In this document: in pieces, positions 21,350 to 33,191 of the stretch
Numbering within the stretch: position 1 is the stretch's first letter
Layout of the letters: every line of letters starts with the position of its first letter
Assembly: GCF_029017505.1 (NCBI RefSeq)
Contig: NZ_JAQGEI010000015.1
Location: forward strand, 53,390-117,389
Origin: Sedimenticola hydrogenitrophicus
GTDB taxonomy: Bacteria > Pseudomonadota > Gammaproteobacteria > Chromatiales > Chromatiaceae
Direction of reading: 5' to 3'
DNA length: 64,000 nt
Position numbers and translations under genes: made by a program
Notes under the pieces: generated by a model
What the model was told of the DNA's origin: nothing
What the model saw: only the letters and a program-made list of their open reading frames with translations
The model's database searches: none

Positions 21350-22440
21350 TCAGGTCCATACCCATTCAGGGTCACCTTCAAAAGCTCTGAATCAAAATCA
21401 TCGGTCACTACGGAGGAGCCCAGCTGATTCATCAGAACCAAGCGGATTTTCTGCGCCAGCACCTTCTTGTCTATCGACATCAATTGCATGAACCGATCGG
21501 CATCGATGCTCTCCGGCGGGTGGGTGGGCAGGCCGGCGCGGGCGATCAGTGCCGTGATCCGGGCCTGATCGGACGCTGTCAGCCAACCCAGCCGGCGGGA
21601 AAAATCCGCCGCCATGCAGATACCGGCGCCGACAGCCTCACCATGCAGCCACTCACCATAACCCATCCCCGTTTCGATGGCATGGCCAAAGGTGTGTCCC
21701 AGATTGAGCAGGGCACGATTACCGGCCTCGCGTTCGTCCGCCGCCACGACATCGGCCTTATCACGGCAGGAACGCTCAATGGCAAAGCTCAGCAGTGCCT
21801 GGTCCCGGGCCATCAGGCCATCCATATTCTGTTCCAGCCAGACGAAAAACTCCGGGTCGCCGATCAGCCCATATTTGATCACTTCCGCCAGCCCGGCGGA
21901 GAGTTGGCGGTTGTCCAGGGTAGCCAGCGTCTGAATATCGGCAATGACGCACTGTGGTTGATAAAATGCGCCAATCATGTTTTTTCCCAGCGGATGATTC
22001 ACCCCGGTTTTACCACCAACCGATGAATCCACTTGGGCCAGGAGCGTGGTGGGCACCTGGATGAAGTGGACGCCCCGCTGGTAACAGGCAGCGGCGAAAC
22101 CCGCCATGTCGCCCACCACCCCACCACCCAAACCGATCACCGTACAGCGCCGGTCGAAGCGGTTTTCCAGCAATGCATCGATAATCCCCTGCCACACCGC
22201 CAGGGTCTTGTACTGCTCGCCATCCGGCAGGATGACCGATTCGACCGTGAATTCCCGAAGTGCCGCCTGGACCCTCTCCAGATAGAGGGGCGCCACCGTG
22301 GTATTCGACACGACCAGCACCTGCTGCCCATGGATATGGGGAAGGTAGACCGCGCTGTCGCCGAGCAGATCGGCGCCTATATAGATAGGGTATGAGCGCT
22401 CGGCGAGATTGACGTTCAAAATGCTGGTCTGGGGATTCAT
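21346..22440 (-). CDS. aroB: 3-dehydroquinate synthase
   Basis: A 364-aa zinc- and NAD-dependent enzyme that converts DAHP to 3-dehydroquinate, the second shikimate step. The N-terminus [11 protein letters not shown] matches the family. NAD and metal motifs [24 protein letters not shown] and [11 protein letters not shown] (His ligands) are all present. ATG 22440 aligns with known family starts; an upstream TTG at 22479 with AGGTGG before it would add 13 residues. It lies between aroK and damX in the same direction. Confidence 0.96.
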   Translation of the reverse strand: MNPQTSILNVNLAERSYPIYIGADLLGDSAVYLPHIHGQQVLVVSNTTVAPLYLERVQAALREFTVESVILPDGEQYKTLAVWQGIIDALLENRFDRRCTVIGLGGGVVGDMAGFAAACYQRGVHFIQVPTTLLAQVDSSVGGKTGVNHPLGKNMIGAFYQPQCVIADIQTLATLDNRQLSAGLAEVIKYGLIGDPEFFVWLEQNMDGLMARDQALLSFAIERSCRDKADVVAADEREAGNRALLNLGHTFGHAIETGMGYGEWLHGEAVGAGICMAADFSRRLGWLTASDQARITALIARAGLPTHPPESIDADRFMQLMSIDKKVLAQKIRLVLMNQLGSSVVTDDFDSELLKVTLNGYGPE

Positions 22441-22523
22441 GATACGATAATAATTCTGGTTAATAACTTGGTTTGCCAAAAAACCGCCACCTGACTACGA
22501 GTCATCTCAGCACCAGTCGGAAA

Positions 22524-23042
22524 TCACTCGGCCCTGAGCTTTCGGACAATCTCATTGGCCACCGCCGAAGCGCTGCGCTTCTCTGAAGTCACGACGATAT
22601 CCGCCGTCTCCCGGTACAGGGGATCGCGCTCCGCCATCAGCGCCTGCAGGGTGCCCAGCGGGTCCTCTGTCTGCAACAGCGGCCGGCTCCGGTCCCGCAG
22701 GGTACGTTCAAACTGCTGTTCCGGGCTACAGTAGAGATAGACCACAAAACCGCGGCTGCTCAGGTTGCGTCGATTATCCGGATCGAGGATCGAACCGCCC
22801 CCGGTGGCCAGCACCAGCCCCCCGAGTTGGGTTAGATCGTCGATCACGGCGCTTTCGCGCTTGCGGAATCCCGCCTCACCCTCGTAGTCGAATATGGTGG
22901 GGATATCGACTCCTGTGCGTCGTTGGATCTCATGATCGGTATCATCAAAATCCAGGCCGAGCAACGCGGCCACCTGACGACCGATGGTGCTTTTACCAGC
23001 CCCCATGGGCCCAATCAGAAAGATATTGTTTGGATGATTCAT
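22524..23042 (-). CDS. aroK: Shikimate kinase
   Basis: A 172-aa enzyme that phosphorylates shikimate to shikimate 3-phosphate with ATP. Walker A GPMGAGKSTIGRQ (about 11-23), the shikimate-binding DTDHEIQ, RKRESAV and GGGSIL motifs, and the lid region RDRSRPLL are all in order. Full family length. It lies downstream of pilQ in the usual pilQ-aroK-aroB order, but here about 360 bases of repeat and a hairpin terminator separate it from pilQ, so it probably has its own promoter. Confidence 0.96.
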   Translation of the reverse strand: MNHPNNIFLIGPMGAGKSTIGRQVAALLGLDFDDTDHEIQRRTGVDIPTIFDYEGEAGFRKRESAVIDDLTQLGGLVLATGGGSILDPDNRRNLSSRGFVVYLYCSPEQQFERTLRDRSRPLLQTEDPLGTLQALMAERDPLYRETADIVVTSEKRSASAVANEIVRKLRAE

Positions 23043-23350
23043 AGAGCGTTAGGTATGCCAGATTTTCTATCAACAGACAATTAAAAATGGACCAGCAAAA
23101 CGAATGGCCGGATATTTTCCGGGCAATCGGCAGAAAACAGGGTCCCTGGGTGGATAATCGACGGCGTATCCACCCTACAAACCTTTCCCCGTCATTGCCA
23201 GGCGCCGCCGCACCGTTCCCGGCCAGTGCACGGGGTTTGCGCGACACAGCAATCCCGGGCTTCGGAGTGGCGGACCGCTTCCTAGTTGCGCTCCTCGCAA
23301 TGACCGCAAGGAGAAGGCGCTTCATGCGTTGTATTCTCCCGCCGCCCCAA
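23043..23350. repeat. Repeat-filled spacer between aroK and pilQ
   Basis: This stretch holds no gene. GGTGGATAATCGAC and GCGTATCCACCCTAC (about 23149-23182) form a hairpin of the GTAGGGTGGAT family also seen at 47.0 and 59.5 kb. A second repeat, CGTCATTGCCAGGCG (about 23190) to CGCTCCTCGCAATGACCG (about 23305), has inverted ends and a GC-rich middle; it resembles the CGTCATTGCGAGGAGC repeats dispersed in many proteobacteria. Confidence 0.6.
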
Positions 23351-23354
23351 ACAA

Positions 23355-23382
23355 GAAGGGTCTATCCGCAGATAGACCCTTC
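23355..23382 (-). terminator. Hairpin terminator after pilQ
   Basis: GAAGGGTCTATC and GATAGACCCTTC form a perfect 12-bp stem with a CGCA loop, 25 bases beyond the pilQ stop. The minus strand continues TTGTTTGG, a weak T-tract, so termination may be partial. Confidence 0.7.
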
Positions 23383-23406
23383 CGGGTGCAGCAGGAGCGC
23401 CGCGCA

Positions 23407-25761
23407 TCAGCGGGCTGACAGGGTCTCCTTGAGGATCTTGGGGGTCACGAAGATCAACAGTTCCCGGTTCTCATCCGTGCGCAGTTCCTGCTTGAACATG
23501 AAACCGACATAGGGGAGATCGCCGAAGAAGGGGACGCGTTCGTTTCTGCGCGTCTCCGAACGTTCGAATACGCCACCCAGGACCACGGTCTCGCCATTCT
23601 CGACCAGCACGGAGGTCTCGACCTCCCGCGTATCCACCGGCGGCACGCCCAAGACCGAACGCGAGAAGTCGGGGCTATCCTTGGAGATATTGAGATCCAT
23701 GATAATCCGGTCATCCGGGGTGATATGCGGGGTCACCTCAAGCTTCAGCACCGCCTCCTTGAACGAGACCGTGGTCGCGCCACTGGAACTGGCCTCCTGA
23801 TAGGGGATCTCGACACCCTGCTTGATCACCGCGGTACTCTGATCGGACGTGACCACCCGGGGGCTGGAAACGACCTCGCCCTTGCCTTCCTGCTGCATGG
23901 CGGAGAGCTCCAGCTGCAGCAGATAGGAACCGAGCTTCCCGGCGATAAAGTTTATCGCCCCGCCCCTGGTGGAACTCAGGGTCTGGGGGAGATTGACCAG
24001 GAGGCCTTCTTGCCCTGAGCCGGCGGGCGACTCCAGGGAGCCCTCATGTAAACCGGCCGTGCCGCCGACAAAACCCTCCTGGGTACCGTTGATATCCAGG
24101 AAGTTGCCGTCTTGCTTGAGGTGGGTGCTGAGGCCGAAACGCACGCCGATATCCCTGGCGAAATCATCATTGGCGATCACCACGCGGGACTCGATCAGGA
24201 CCTGCCGGACGGCCACATCGAGCCGGGTGATCAGCCGCCTGATGTCATCCAGCTTGGCGGCCGTATCACGCACCAGCAGGGTATTGGTCCTTTCATCGAA
24301 AGTGACGTTGCCACGCTCGGGCGTCAGCAGCTGATTGCTTTCCGCCTTCAGCAGCTTCTGAATATCGGTGGCCTTGGCATAGTTCAGCTGTATGTATTCT
24401 GAAAACAGCGGCGCCAGCTCCTCGATCTGACGCTGGGACTCCAGCTCCAGCTTTTCGCGCGCAGCAATCTCCTCGGTGGGCGCGATCAGCAGGACGTTGC
24501 CATTCTGGCGCATGGAGAGACCGCGGGTTTTCATGATAATGCTGAGCGCCTGATCCCAGGGCACATTCTTCAGCCGCAGGGTGATATTGCCGGTAACCGT
24601 ATCCGAGGTGACCAGATTCAGGCCGGTAAAATCCGCCAGCAACTGCAGTACGGCGCGCACCTCGATATCCTGGAAATTGAGTGACAGCCGCTCGCCGGTG
24701 AAGGTCTCCTTGCGCCGCTGCATCTCCTCTCTTTCCTCTTTGCTCAGGGCACGGAATTCAATCGTAAAGAGATCGTTGGCCTGGTAAGCGAGGTGTTCAT
24801 AATCACCCGTTGCGGTGATCTCGATATGCACATTCTCGCCCTGACCGGTGACCTCGAACTGTTTTACCGGGGTGGCGAAATCGCCCACGTCAAACTTGCG
24901 CATCAGGCGCTCCGGCAGCGAGGTATTGAGGATATCCAGCACGATCCGGCCGGACTCTTCGCGCATATCCACGGCGGCCGCCGGATTGCCCAGAGTCAGG
25001 ATCACCTGCCCCTCGCCGCCATCGCCCCGCCGGAAATCCACATTGCGCAGACTATCCACCGGCTCCGCGGCCGTGTCCGGGGAGCCCGGCACGGCGGGCG
25101 TGGCCGCGGCGGTTGCTCTGCCGGAGGAGGCCACCCGGGCACCACCCTTGATGGTGATTTCCAGCTGGTTTCCGTTCACCACGATATCGTGGCCTGTCGC
25201 TTCAACCAGGTTGACCACCACCCGGGTGCGGTCTCCCGCCTCAATTGCCGTGACGCTTCGGGTATTGCCAATCCCGATTGCCTGGGTTTTGCTGCTCAGC
25301 CCGTTGGACATGCCAAAAAAATCCAGCGCAATACGCGCGGGATTATCGGTGGTGAACATCTGTGGCCGTTCAATCGGTTTATCCGCACGCAGCGTGATGA
25401 CCACATCGTCGCCCGGCAACGCGGAGAAGGTCAGCTCTTTCAGCACATTGTCCGCCGCGAAAACGGGCGTCAGCGAACACAGAAACAGGAGAACTACTGC
25501 CAGGAACAGCCGCCGGGAGGAGTGGTGCGGGGATGCACCGTTTACGGACCTGAGGATGGAGGAGTGGTGCAGGGATGCACCGATTACGGACCTGAGGATG
25601 GAGGAGTGGTACAGGGATGTACCGTTTACGAACCTGAGGATGGAGGAGTGGTACAGGGATGTACCGTTTACGAACCTGAGGATGGAATTCATCGCATCCG
25701 TCACCACACCCTCAGGCTGGCTCCACCGTTTTACGTCAAGTGGTTTATTTTTCATTAACAT
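23407..25761 (-). CDS. pilQ: Type IV pilus secretin PilQ with a repeat-expanded N-terminus
   Basis: A 784-aa outer-membrane secretin through which the type IV pilus passes. From ATG 25761 (GGAGAG 11 bases upstream), residues 1-26 are unique. Residues 27-82 are four tandem 14-residue repeats (consensus ILRFVNGTSLYHSS). Residues 85-102 form the signal-peptide core (LFLAVVLLFLCSLTPVFA). Two AMIN domains (about 105-350), the secretin N0/N1 region (about 385-520) and the secretin domain (ending VTPKILKETLSAR) follow. No ATG, GTG or TTG lies between the repeats and the signal core, so translation must cross the repeats. The resulting n-region of about 84 residues is very unusual. It is last in pilMNOPQ. 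Confidence 0.95.
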   Translation of the reverse strand: MLMKNKPLDVKRWSQPEGVVTDAMNSILRFVNGTSLYHSSILRFVNGTSLYHSSILRSVIGASLHHSSILRSVNGASPHHSSRRLFLAVVLLFLCSLTPVFAADNVLKELTFSALPGDDVVITLRADKPIERPQMFTTDNPARIALDFFGMSNGLSSKTQAIGIGNTRSVTAIEAGDRTRVVVNLVEATGHDIVVNGNQLEITIKGGARVASSGRATAAATPAVPGSPDTAAEPVDSLRNVDFRRGDGGEGQVILTLGNPAAAVDMREESGRIVLDILNTSLPERLMRKFDVGDFATPVKQFEVTGQGENVHIEITATGDYEHLAYQANDLFTIEFRALSKEEREEMQRRKETFTGERLSLNFQDIEVRAVLQLLADFTGLNLVTSDTVTGNITLRLKNVPWDQALSIIMKTRGLSMRQNGNVLLIAPTEEIAAREKLELESQRQIEELAPLFSEYIQLNYAKATDIQKLLKAESNQLLTPERGNVTFDERTNTLLVRDTAAKLDDIRRLITRLDVAVRQVLIESRVVIANDDFARDIGVRFGLSTHLKQDGNFLDINGTQEGFVGGTAGLHEGSLESPAGSGQEGLLVNLPQTLSSTRGGAINFIAGKLGSYLLQLELSAMQQEGKGEVVSSPRVVTSDQSTAVIKQGVEIPYQEASSSGATTVSFKEAVLKLEVTPHITPDDRIIMDLNISKDSPDFSRSVLGVPPVDTREVETSVLVENGETVVLGGVFERSETRRNERVPFFGDLPYVGFMFKQELRTDENRELLIFVTPKILKETLSAR
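25516..25683. repeat. Four tandem 42-bp hairpin repeats inside pilQ
   Basis: Units at 25516-25557, 25558-25599, 25600-25641 and 25642-25683. Units three and four are identical; one and two differ by a few bases. Each unit carries a hairpin: GGTGC..GCACC in units one and two, GGTAC..GTACC in three and four, so the stem changed in a compensated way. The unit is a multiple of three and encodes 14 residues in pilQ. The same sequence occurs without coding role at 12785-12876 and 51507-51547, with shared borders (GAGGAGTGGT on one side, GGATGGAAT on the other). Confidence 0.92.
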
Positions 25762-25768
25762 AGCCCTG

Positions 25769-26302
25769 TTACTCTCCTGCCAATGCCAAGGAGGCCTGCC
25801 GCTCACGGTAACCGCCCTGACCGTCCGCAATGATCTCCGTCAACTCAACCTGGGTTTCATTGATCTGGGTTATCTGCCCGTGGTTCGTCCCCAGATAATT
25901 GCCCGCCTTAACCCGGTGAATCGTTCTCTCTTGTGTCTGGATCAACGCCCAGGTAATCCCCAACTGCTCCAGCAGCCCCACCATGCGCAGCGAATCGAGC
26001 GGATAACTCTCCAGCTCCTCCTTGCGGCGGTTTAAGTCGGGCCCGAATCCATCGCCTGCATTCTGCCCGAGCGCTTGCTCGCCCTGGGCCTGTGACTCAA
26101 ACGGGCTGCGCCGGCCGTCGCTGATATAGGCGAAGGTCTCTATTGGCTTGATTTCCGGCAATGGCTCAATGTGCCCGGCCTTCCTGGATTTCACCTCATC
26201 CACATAGCTCTTCAGATCGTGCATGCTCCGATCGGCACAGGCAGACAGCAGGAGAGCAGCGGCCAGCACCGGCGCAAGACGAACGATTTTGTTACACGTC
26301 AT
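25769..26302 (-). CDS. pilP: Type IV pilus assembly lipoprotein PilP
   Basis: A 177-aa inner-membrane lipoprotein that links the PilMNO platform to the PilQ secretin. The signal peptide ends in a lipobox (LLLSAC, lipidated Cys about 21). A flexible linker (about 22-80) with GRRSPFES precedes the beta-domain (about 85-170), including GITWALIQTQERTIHRV and GNYLGTNHGQI. ATG 26302 overlaps the pilO stop (TGATG). pilQ starts seven bases after its stop. Confidence 0.94.
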   Translation of the reverse strand: MTCNKIVRLAPVLAAALLLSACADRSMHDLKSYVDEVKSRKAGHIEPLPEIKPIETFAYISDGRRSPFESQAQGEQALGQNAGDGFGPDLNRRKEELESYPLDSLRMVGLLEQLGITWALIQTQERTIHRVKAGNYLGTNHGQITQINETQVELTEIIADGQGGYRERQASLALAGE

Positions 26303-26886
26303 CAATTCGCCTCCTCTTCCAGATAGCGGTATGTCTTTGCCGTCGCGGTCATCACCAGCACCCCCTCGGCGCGGGGGGTGACGGCGACGTCATGGATGGT
26401 GACGATGCGCGGCAGGGCGGCCAGCCCACTGATAAAGGCACCCAGTTCATGGTAATTGCCGAACACCCGCAGCTGTATCGGCAATTCCGCATAAAACTCG
26501 CGGGGGACTTCAGCCTGCGGGCCGAACAGCTCGAATTCCAGGCCCGCGGCCAAACCGGTCTGCGACACATCCACCAGCAGATCCGCCACTTCGGTCTTGT
26601 TCGGCAGCTGTCGCAACATGGCGCCGAAGGACTGCTTCATCTCTTCCAGCTGCTTCTTGTACTTCTCCAGATTTACCGCTTTGGCCTGCTTGCGCTCAAA
26701 CTCGGCGCGCAGGCTCAACTCCTTCTTCTCCGCGGTCTCCAGGTTGAGCAGTTGCTCTTCGGTGTTGTAATAGTACCAGCCGACGGCGACTCCGACGCAG
26801 AGCAGGATAACAATAAACGCCTTTACGGGCGTCGGCCAACCGCCGATATTGTTGAAATCAAGTTCATTCAACTCCTGAAGGTTCAC
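26302..26886 (-). CDS. pilO: Type IV pilus inner-membrane platform protein PilO
   Basis: A 194-aa bitopic protein. One membrane helix (VKAFIVILLCVGVAVGWYYY, about 21-40) is followed by a periplasmic coiled coil (about 45-90) and a ferredoxin-like fold (about 105-185: LPIQLRVFGNYHELGAFIS). It pairs with PilN and binds PilP. The start overlaps the pilN stop by four bases. Length is near the family norm of about 205 aa. Confidence 0.94.
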   Translation of the reverse strand: MNLQELNELDFNNIGGWPTPVKAFIVILLCVGVAVGWYYYNTEEQLLNLETAEKKELSLRAEFERKQAKAVNLEKYKKQLEEMKQSFGAMLRQLPNKTEVADLLVDVSQTGLAAGLEFELFGPQAEVPREFYAELPIQLRVFGNYHELGAFISGLAALPRIVTIHDVAVTPRAEGVLVMTATAKTYRYLEEEAN

Positions 26887-27440
26887 TGCTGATCCCCCTT
26901 TTCCTTATTGCGGTCGATCTGTTTGGCCGTCAGGGTGAATATACCCTTGGATCTTTCGGTACTCGTAATCACCTGCAGGGAAGGCCCCCCCAACCAGGCC
27001 GAAGAATCGATGTTGCGCATGTAGGCAGAGACCCGCGCATTGGACTCGGCGACTCCATTCAATGTTATCGCCCCCCCCTTCTGGTCCAGCTTGGTCAGGT
27101 GGGTACCATCCGGAATGGTAGTAACCAGTTCGTCAAACAGGTGCACGATCTGCGGCCGGCTGCCCTGTAATGACTGGATCACATTCATGCGCGCAATCAG
27201 CTGCGCCTTCTGCTTCTCCAGATCCTGAATCTCTTTGATTTTTTTATCGACGATCGCAATCTCTTGCCCCAGATAGCTGTTGCGCGCTCCCTGGTGGCTG
27301 ATCATATCTTCGATATAGAAGTGCACTCCACCCGCGGCGGTACCGGTCAGTATCAGCGCCAGCAGCACCGACATGCCGAAGTCCTTTTGACGCTTTTTTC
27401 TGAGGGTTTCCCGCCAGGGAAGTAGATTTATATGGGCCAT
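26883..27440 (-). CDS. pilN: Type IV pilus inner-membrane platform protein PilN
   Basis: A 185-aa bitopic protein. The N-terminal INLLPWRE (residues 4-11) is the conserved cytoplasmic tail that docks into PilM. A membrane helix (about 23-42), a coiled coil (about 55-90) and a periplasmic ferredoxin-like domain with ITLNGVAESNARVSAYMRN follow. It starts one base after the pilM stop and overlaps pilO, so the whole set is one message. Confidence 0.95.
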   Translation of the reverse strand: MAHINLLPWRETLRKKRQKDFGMSVLLALILTGTAAGGVHFYIEDMISHQGARNSYLGQEIAIVDKKIKEIQDLEKQKAQLIARMNVIQSLQGSRPQIVHLFDELVTTIPDGTHLTKLDQKGGAITLNGVAESNARVSAYMRNIDSSAWLGGPSLQVITSTERSKGIFTLTAKQIDRNKEKGDQQ

Positions 27441-27441
27441 A

Positions 27442-28742
<1,301 letters not shown>

Positions 28743-31127
28743 ATGAAACCGATCAAGTTTTTCTTCTGGCTCAGCCTGCTGGGATCCCTAACCGGCGCCA
28801 TCACCGTCGCCGCACTCTACTATTATCTCGAGCCGTCGCTCCCCTCGATCGAGAGCCTGAAAAGCGTCCAATTCCAGGTCCCGCTGCGGGTCTACTCGAG
28901 TGACAACAAACTCATTGCCGAGTTTGGTGAAATGCGCCGCATCCCACTCGCCTATGAAGATATCCCCGAGCCCCTGGTCCAGGCCTTTCTGGCCGCCGAG
29001 GATGACCGCTTTTTCGAACACCCGGGCGTCGATTACAAGGGATTGCTGCGTGCCGCCTACCAGCTGTTGCTTACCGGCGAACGCCGGCAGGGCGGCAGCA
29101 CCATCACCATGCAGGTGGCGCGAAATTTCTTCCTTTCGAGCGAAAAGACCTTCACGAGAAAATTCAGTGAGATCTTTCTGTCCCTCCGGATCGAACATGA
29201 ACTGACAAAACAGGAGATCCTGGAGTTATACCTTAATAAGATATATATGGGAAATCGTGCCTATGGGATCGGGGCGGCCGCCATGGTCTACTACGGCAAG
29301 ACCGTGGACCAGCTGAGCCTGCCGCAGATCGCCATGATCGCAGGCCTGCCAAAGGCCCCGTCACGCTACAATCCGCTGGCCGACCCCGAGCGATCACTGC
29401 AACGACGGGACTACGTCCTCGGCCGGATGGCCAAGCTGGACTTTATCAGTGATGCGGAAGAGCAAGAGGCGCGTTCCACTCCGATCACGGCTGCACTGCA
29501 TACCGCACAGACTGAGGCCGATGCACCTTACGTCGCCGAAATGGTCAGGGCGGAAATGTATGAGCGTTATGGCAACGACGCCTACACCACTGGCTTTAAT
29601 GTCTATACCACCATCGACAGCAAGCTGCAGTCCGTCGCCAACGAGGCGCTGAGAAACAACTTGCAAGCCTACGATCTGCGGCATGGCTACCGCGGCGCTG
29701 AGCAGCACCTCAAGCTCTCGGGTGACGAAGATAACCAGACACTGGACGCACTGCTCCGGGATCACCGGATAGTTGGCGACCTGCTGCCCGCCATTGTCAC
29801 AGGCATCGAGGAGAAAAGCGCCACGCTCTATCTCGGCGAAGGGCGCCATGAGACCCTGGCGTGGGCAGGGATGGAGTGGGCCCGGCCTTTCAAGAGCGAA
29901 AACCAGGCTGGTGCGAAACCCCGGCAGACCCGCGAGATCATTCAACCCGGAGACCTGGTCAGGGTGCTGGTCAGTGTGAGCGAAACCGGGCCGACCCTCC
30001 GACTGGCCCAGATCCCCGCCGCCGAGAGCGCTTTTGTCGCTCTGCATCCGGACAATGGCGCCATTTTGGCCCTGACCGGCGGTTACGATTTCTACCACAG
30101 CAAGTTCAACCGGGTTACCCAGGCCATGCGCCAGCCGGGATCCGGCTTCAAGGCCATCATCTACTCCGCCGCGCTCGAAGCCGGCTTCACCGCCGCCAGC
30201 CTGATCAATGATGCCCCCGTGGTATTTGATGATCCCAGCCTGGAAGCGGCCTGGCGCCCGGAGAACTACAGCGGAAAGTTCTTTGGTCCCACCCGGCTGA
30301 GATATGCGTTGACCAAGTCGCGTAACCTCGTCTCCATCCGCCTGCTGCGCTCCATGGGTATTGCCCACGCCCTGGAACACGCCAAAAAGTTCGGCTTCAA
30401 TCCCGCCAATCTGCCGCACAACCTTTCGCTGGCCCTGGGCAGCGGCGCGGTCACCCCCCTGCAGATGGCCTCGGCCTACGCCATTCTGGCCAATGGCGGG
30501 TTCAGGATCGAACCCTACTTTATCACCCGCATCGAAAGGGACAATGGCGAACTGATCTTTCAGGCCACCCCGGTCACGGTCTGCGAAGGCTGCACAGAGG
30601 CGAGCAACAACAACCTGCCACTGGCGGAACGGGTTATTTCACCGCAGAATCACTACCTGATGAATTCCATGATGCGCGATGTCATCTCCCAGGGCACTGC
30701 CGTCAAGGCACGCAGCCTGGGGCGTACGGACCTTGCCGGCAAGACAGGCACCACCAACGACCAGCGGGACGCCTGGTTCAACGGCTTCAACCGCTCTCTG
30801 GTGGCGATCACCTGGGTCGGCTTTGATTCGTCCAAACCGCTCGGCAGGGGCGAAGTCGGCGGCCGCGCCGCGCTACCGGCCTGGATCGAGTTCATGGGAA
30901 GCGCATTAAAGGATATCCCCGAACAGCCGCTTAAGGTACCAACCGGTATGGTCACCGTACGAATCGACCCACAAACGGGAAAGCGTGCCAGCGTCGATCA
31001 GTCCGATGCCATATTTGAAGTTTTTCGGAGCGAAAACGCCCCCAAGGAACTCTCCAGTGAGGCAGTGTCGAACAGTGAGCCGGGACAGCGCATCAAGGGA
31101 ACTGCCAGTGAGGAGCAGATTTTCTGA
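28743..31127 (+). CDS. mrcA: Penicillin-binding protein 1A
   Basis: A 794-aa bifunctional peptidoglycan synthase anchored by one N-terminal helix (FFFWLSLLGSLTGAITVAAL). The glycosyltransferase domain (about 50-230) has EDDRFFEHPGVD and QGGSTITMQVARN. The OB-like insert spans about 310-410. The transpeptidase domain has the active-site SGFK (about 470), SRN, and AGKTGTTND (about 675). ATG 28743 aligns residue by residue with the E. coli protein start (MKPIKFF against MKFVKYF); upstream GTG 28719 and ATG 28731 are possible, and none has a strong ribosome-binding site. Confidence 0.95.
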   Translation: MKPIKFFFWLSLLGSLTGAITVAALYYYLEPSLPSIESLKSVQFQVPLRVYSSDNKLIAEFGEMRRIPLAYEDIPEPLVQAFLAAEDDRFFEHPGVDYKGLLRAAYQLLLTGERRQGGSTITMQVARNFFLSSEKTFTRKFSEIFLSLRIEHELTKQEILELYLNKIYMGNRAYGIGAAAMVYYGKTVDQLSLPQIAMIAGLPKAPSRYNPLADPERSLQRRDYVLGRMAKLDFISDAEEQEARSTPITAALHTAQTEADAPYVAEMVRAEMYERYGNDAYTTGFNVYTTIDSKLQSVANEALRNNLQAYDLRHGYRGAEQHLKLSGDEDNQTLDALLRDHRIVGDLLPAIVTGIEEKSATLYLGEGRHETLAWAGMEWARPFKSENQAGAKPRQTREIIQPGDLVRVLVSVSETGPTLRLAQIPAAESAFVALHPDNGAILALTGGYDFYHSKFNRVTQAMRQPGSGFKAIIYSAALEAGFTAASLINDAPVVFDDPSLEAAWRPENYSGKFFGPTRLRYALTKSRNLVSIRLLRSMGIAHALEHAKKFGFNPANLPHNLSLALGSGAVTPLQMASAYAILANGGFRIEPYFITRIERDNGELIFQATPVTVCEGCTEASNNNLPLAERVISPQNHYLMNSMMRDVISQGTAVKARSLGRTDLAGKTGTTNDQRDAWFNGFNRSLVAITWVGFDSSKPLGRGEVGGRAALPAWIEFMGSALKDIPEQPLKVPTGMVTVRIDPQTGKRASVDQSDAIFEVFRSENAPKELSSEAVSNSEPGQRIKGTASEEQIF

Positions 31128-31161
31128 GGGCCGGAATGCGATAACGGTTACGCATTGCGCC

Positions 31162-31240
31162 GGATTTTCGTCTGCCTTCAAGGCGCGCATAGTCGCCCTA
31201 TGTGAGCCTTGCCGTGACGCCGAAGGCGGACGAAAAGACC
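31162..31240. repeat. 79-bp palindromic element after mrcA
   Basis: GGATTTTCGTCTGCCTTC (31162-31179) pairs with GAAGGCGGACGAAAAGACC (31222-31240), and the centre contains CATAG...CTATG, so the element folds into one long imperfect hairpin. The flanks also look repeat-like (AACGGTTACGCATTGCGC to the left). It may serve as a terminator or as a mobile palindrome. Confidence 0.55.
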
Positions 31241-31293
31241 AGCAAGACGTGATGGTTATTTATTGACCGGTCCTAACCAGGAGCATCATTATC

Positions 31294-31895
31294 ATGCCCC
31301 GTCGTTCAGCGCCCCGCGCGCTCAGGCATCAGATCGCCATCGAGGCGGCGCAATTGATCGCCGAACAGAGTGATCTCAGCTATGCCCAGGCCCGCACTAA
31401 AGCCGCCAGGCGATTGCGCTGCACAGACCAGCGGCAACTACCGGAAAACCGCGAAATCGAGCTGGCCCTGAAAAACCACCTGGAACTGTTTCAGTCGGCG
31501 ACACAGGGTGCGCAGTTGCGCCAGCTCAGGGAGAGCGCGGTGGCGGCCATGCGACTGTTCAGCCAATACCATCCGCGCCTTATCGGCCCGGTACTGAGCG
31601 GGATTGCCAACCAGCACACCCCCATCAGCCTGGTGCTCTTCTCAGACACCGTGGAGGCCGTGGCCATCTCATTGATGGACTGGAAGATCCCCTTTCGACA
31701 GCGTGAGCTGCCGTTGGAATACAGCAATAAAAAGCGCGCCACGCGGACGCTATTCAGCTTTCATGCCGGGGAGCACCGGATGGAACTGCTGGTGCTTCCG
31801 GAGTCGGAGCGGCACAACATGCCGCTGGACCCGACAGAAGGACGCCCCCAGAAGGGGGCGTCGCTGAACAAACTGCTGACGATGCTCGAGTCAGA

Positions 31896-31899
<4 letters not shown>
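31294..31899 (+). CDS. Conserved protein of unknown function, nucleotidyltransferase-like
   Basis: A 201-aa soluble protein with a basic N-terminus ([18 protein letters not shown]) and no signal or membrane segment. The middle, [20 protein letters not shown] followed by [20 protein letters not shown], recalls the nucleotidyltransferase-like fold seen in uncharacterised proteobacterial proteins, from memory. I cannot point to a complete catalytic GS...D.D motif, so activity is doubtful. AGGAG lies ten bases before the ATG. Its stop overlaps the convergent gltA stop by four bases. Confidence 0.75.
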
Positions 31900-33191
<1,292 letters not shown>

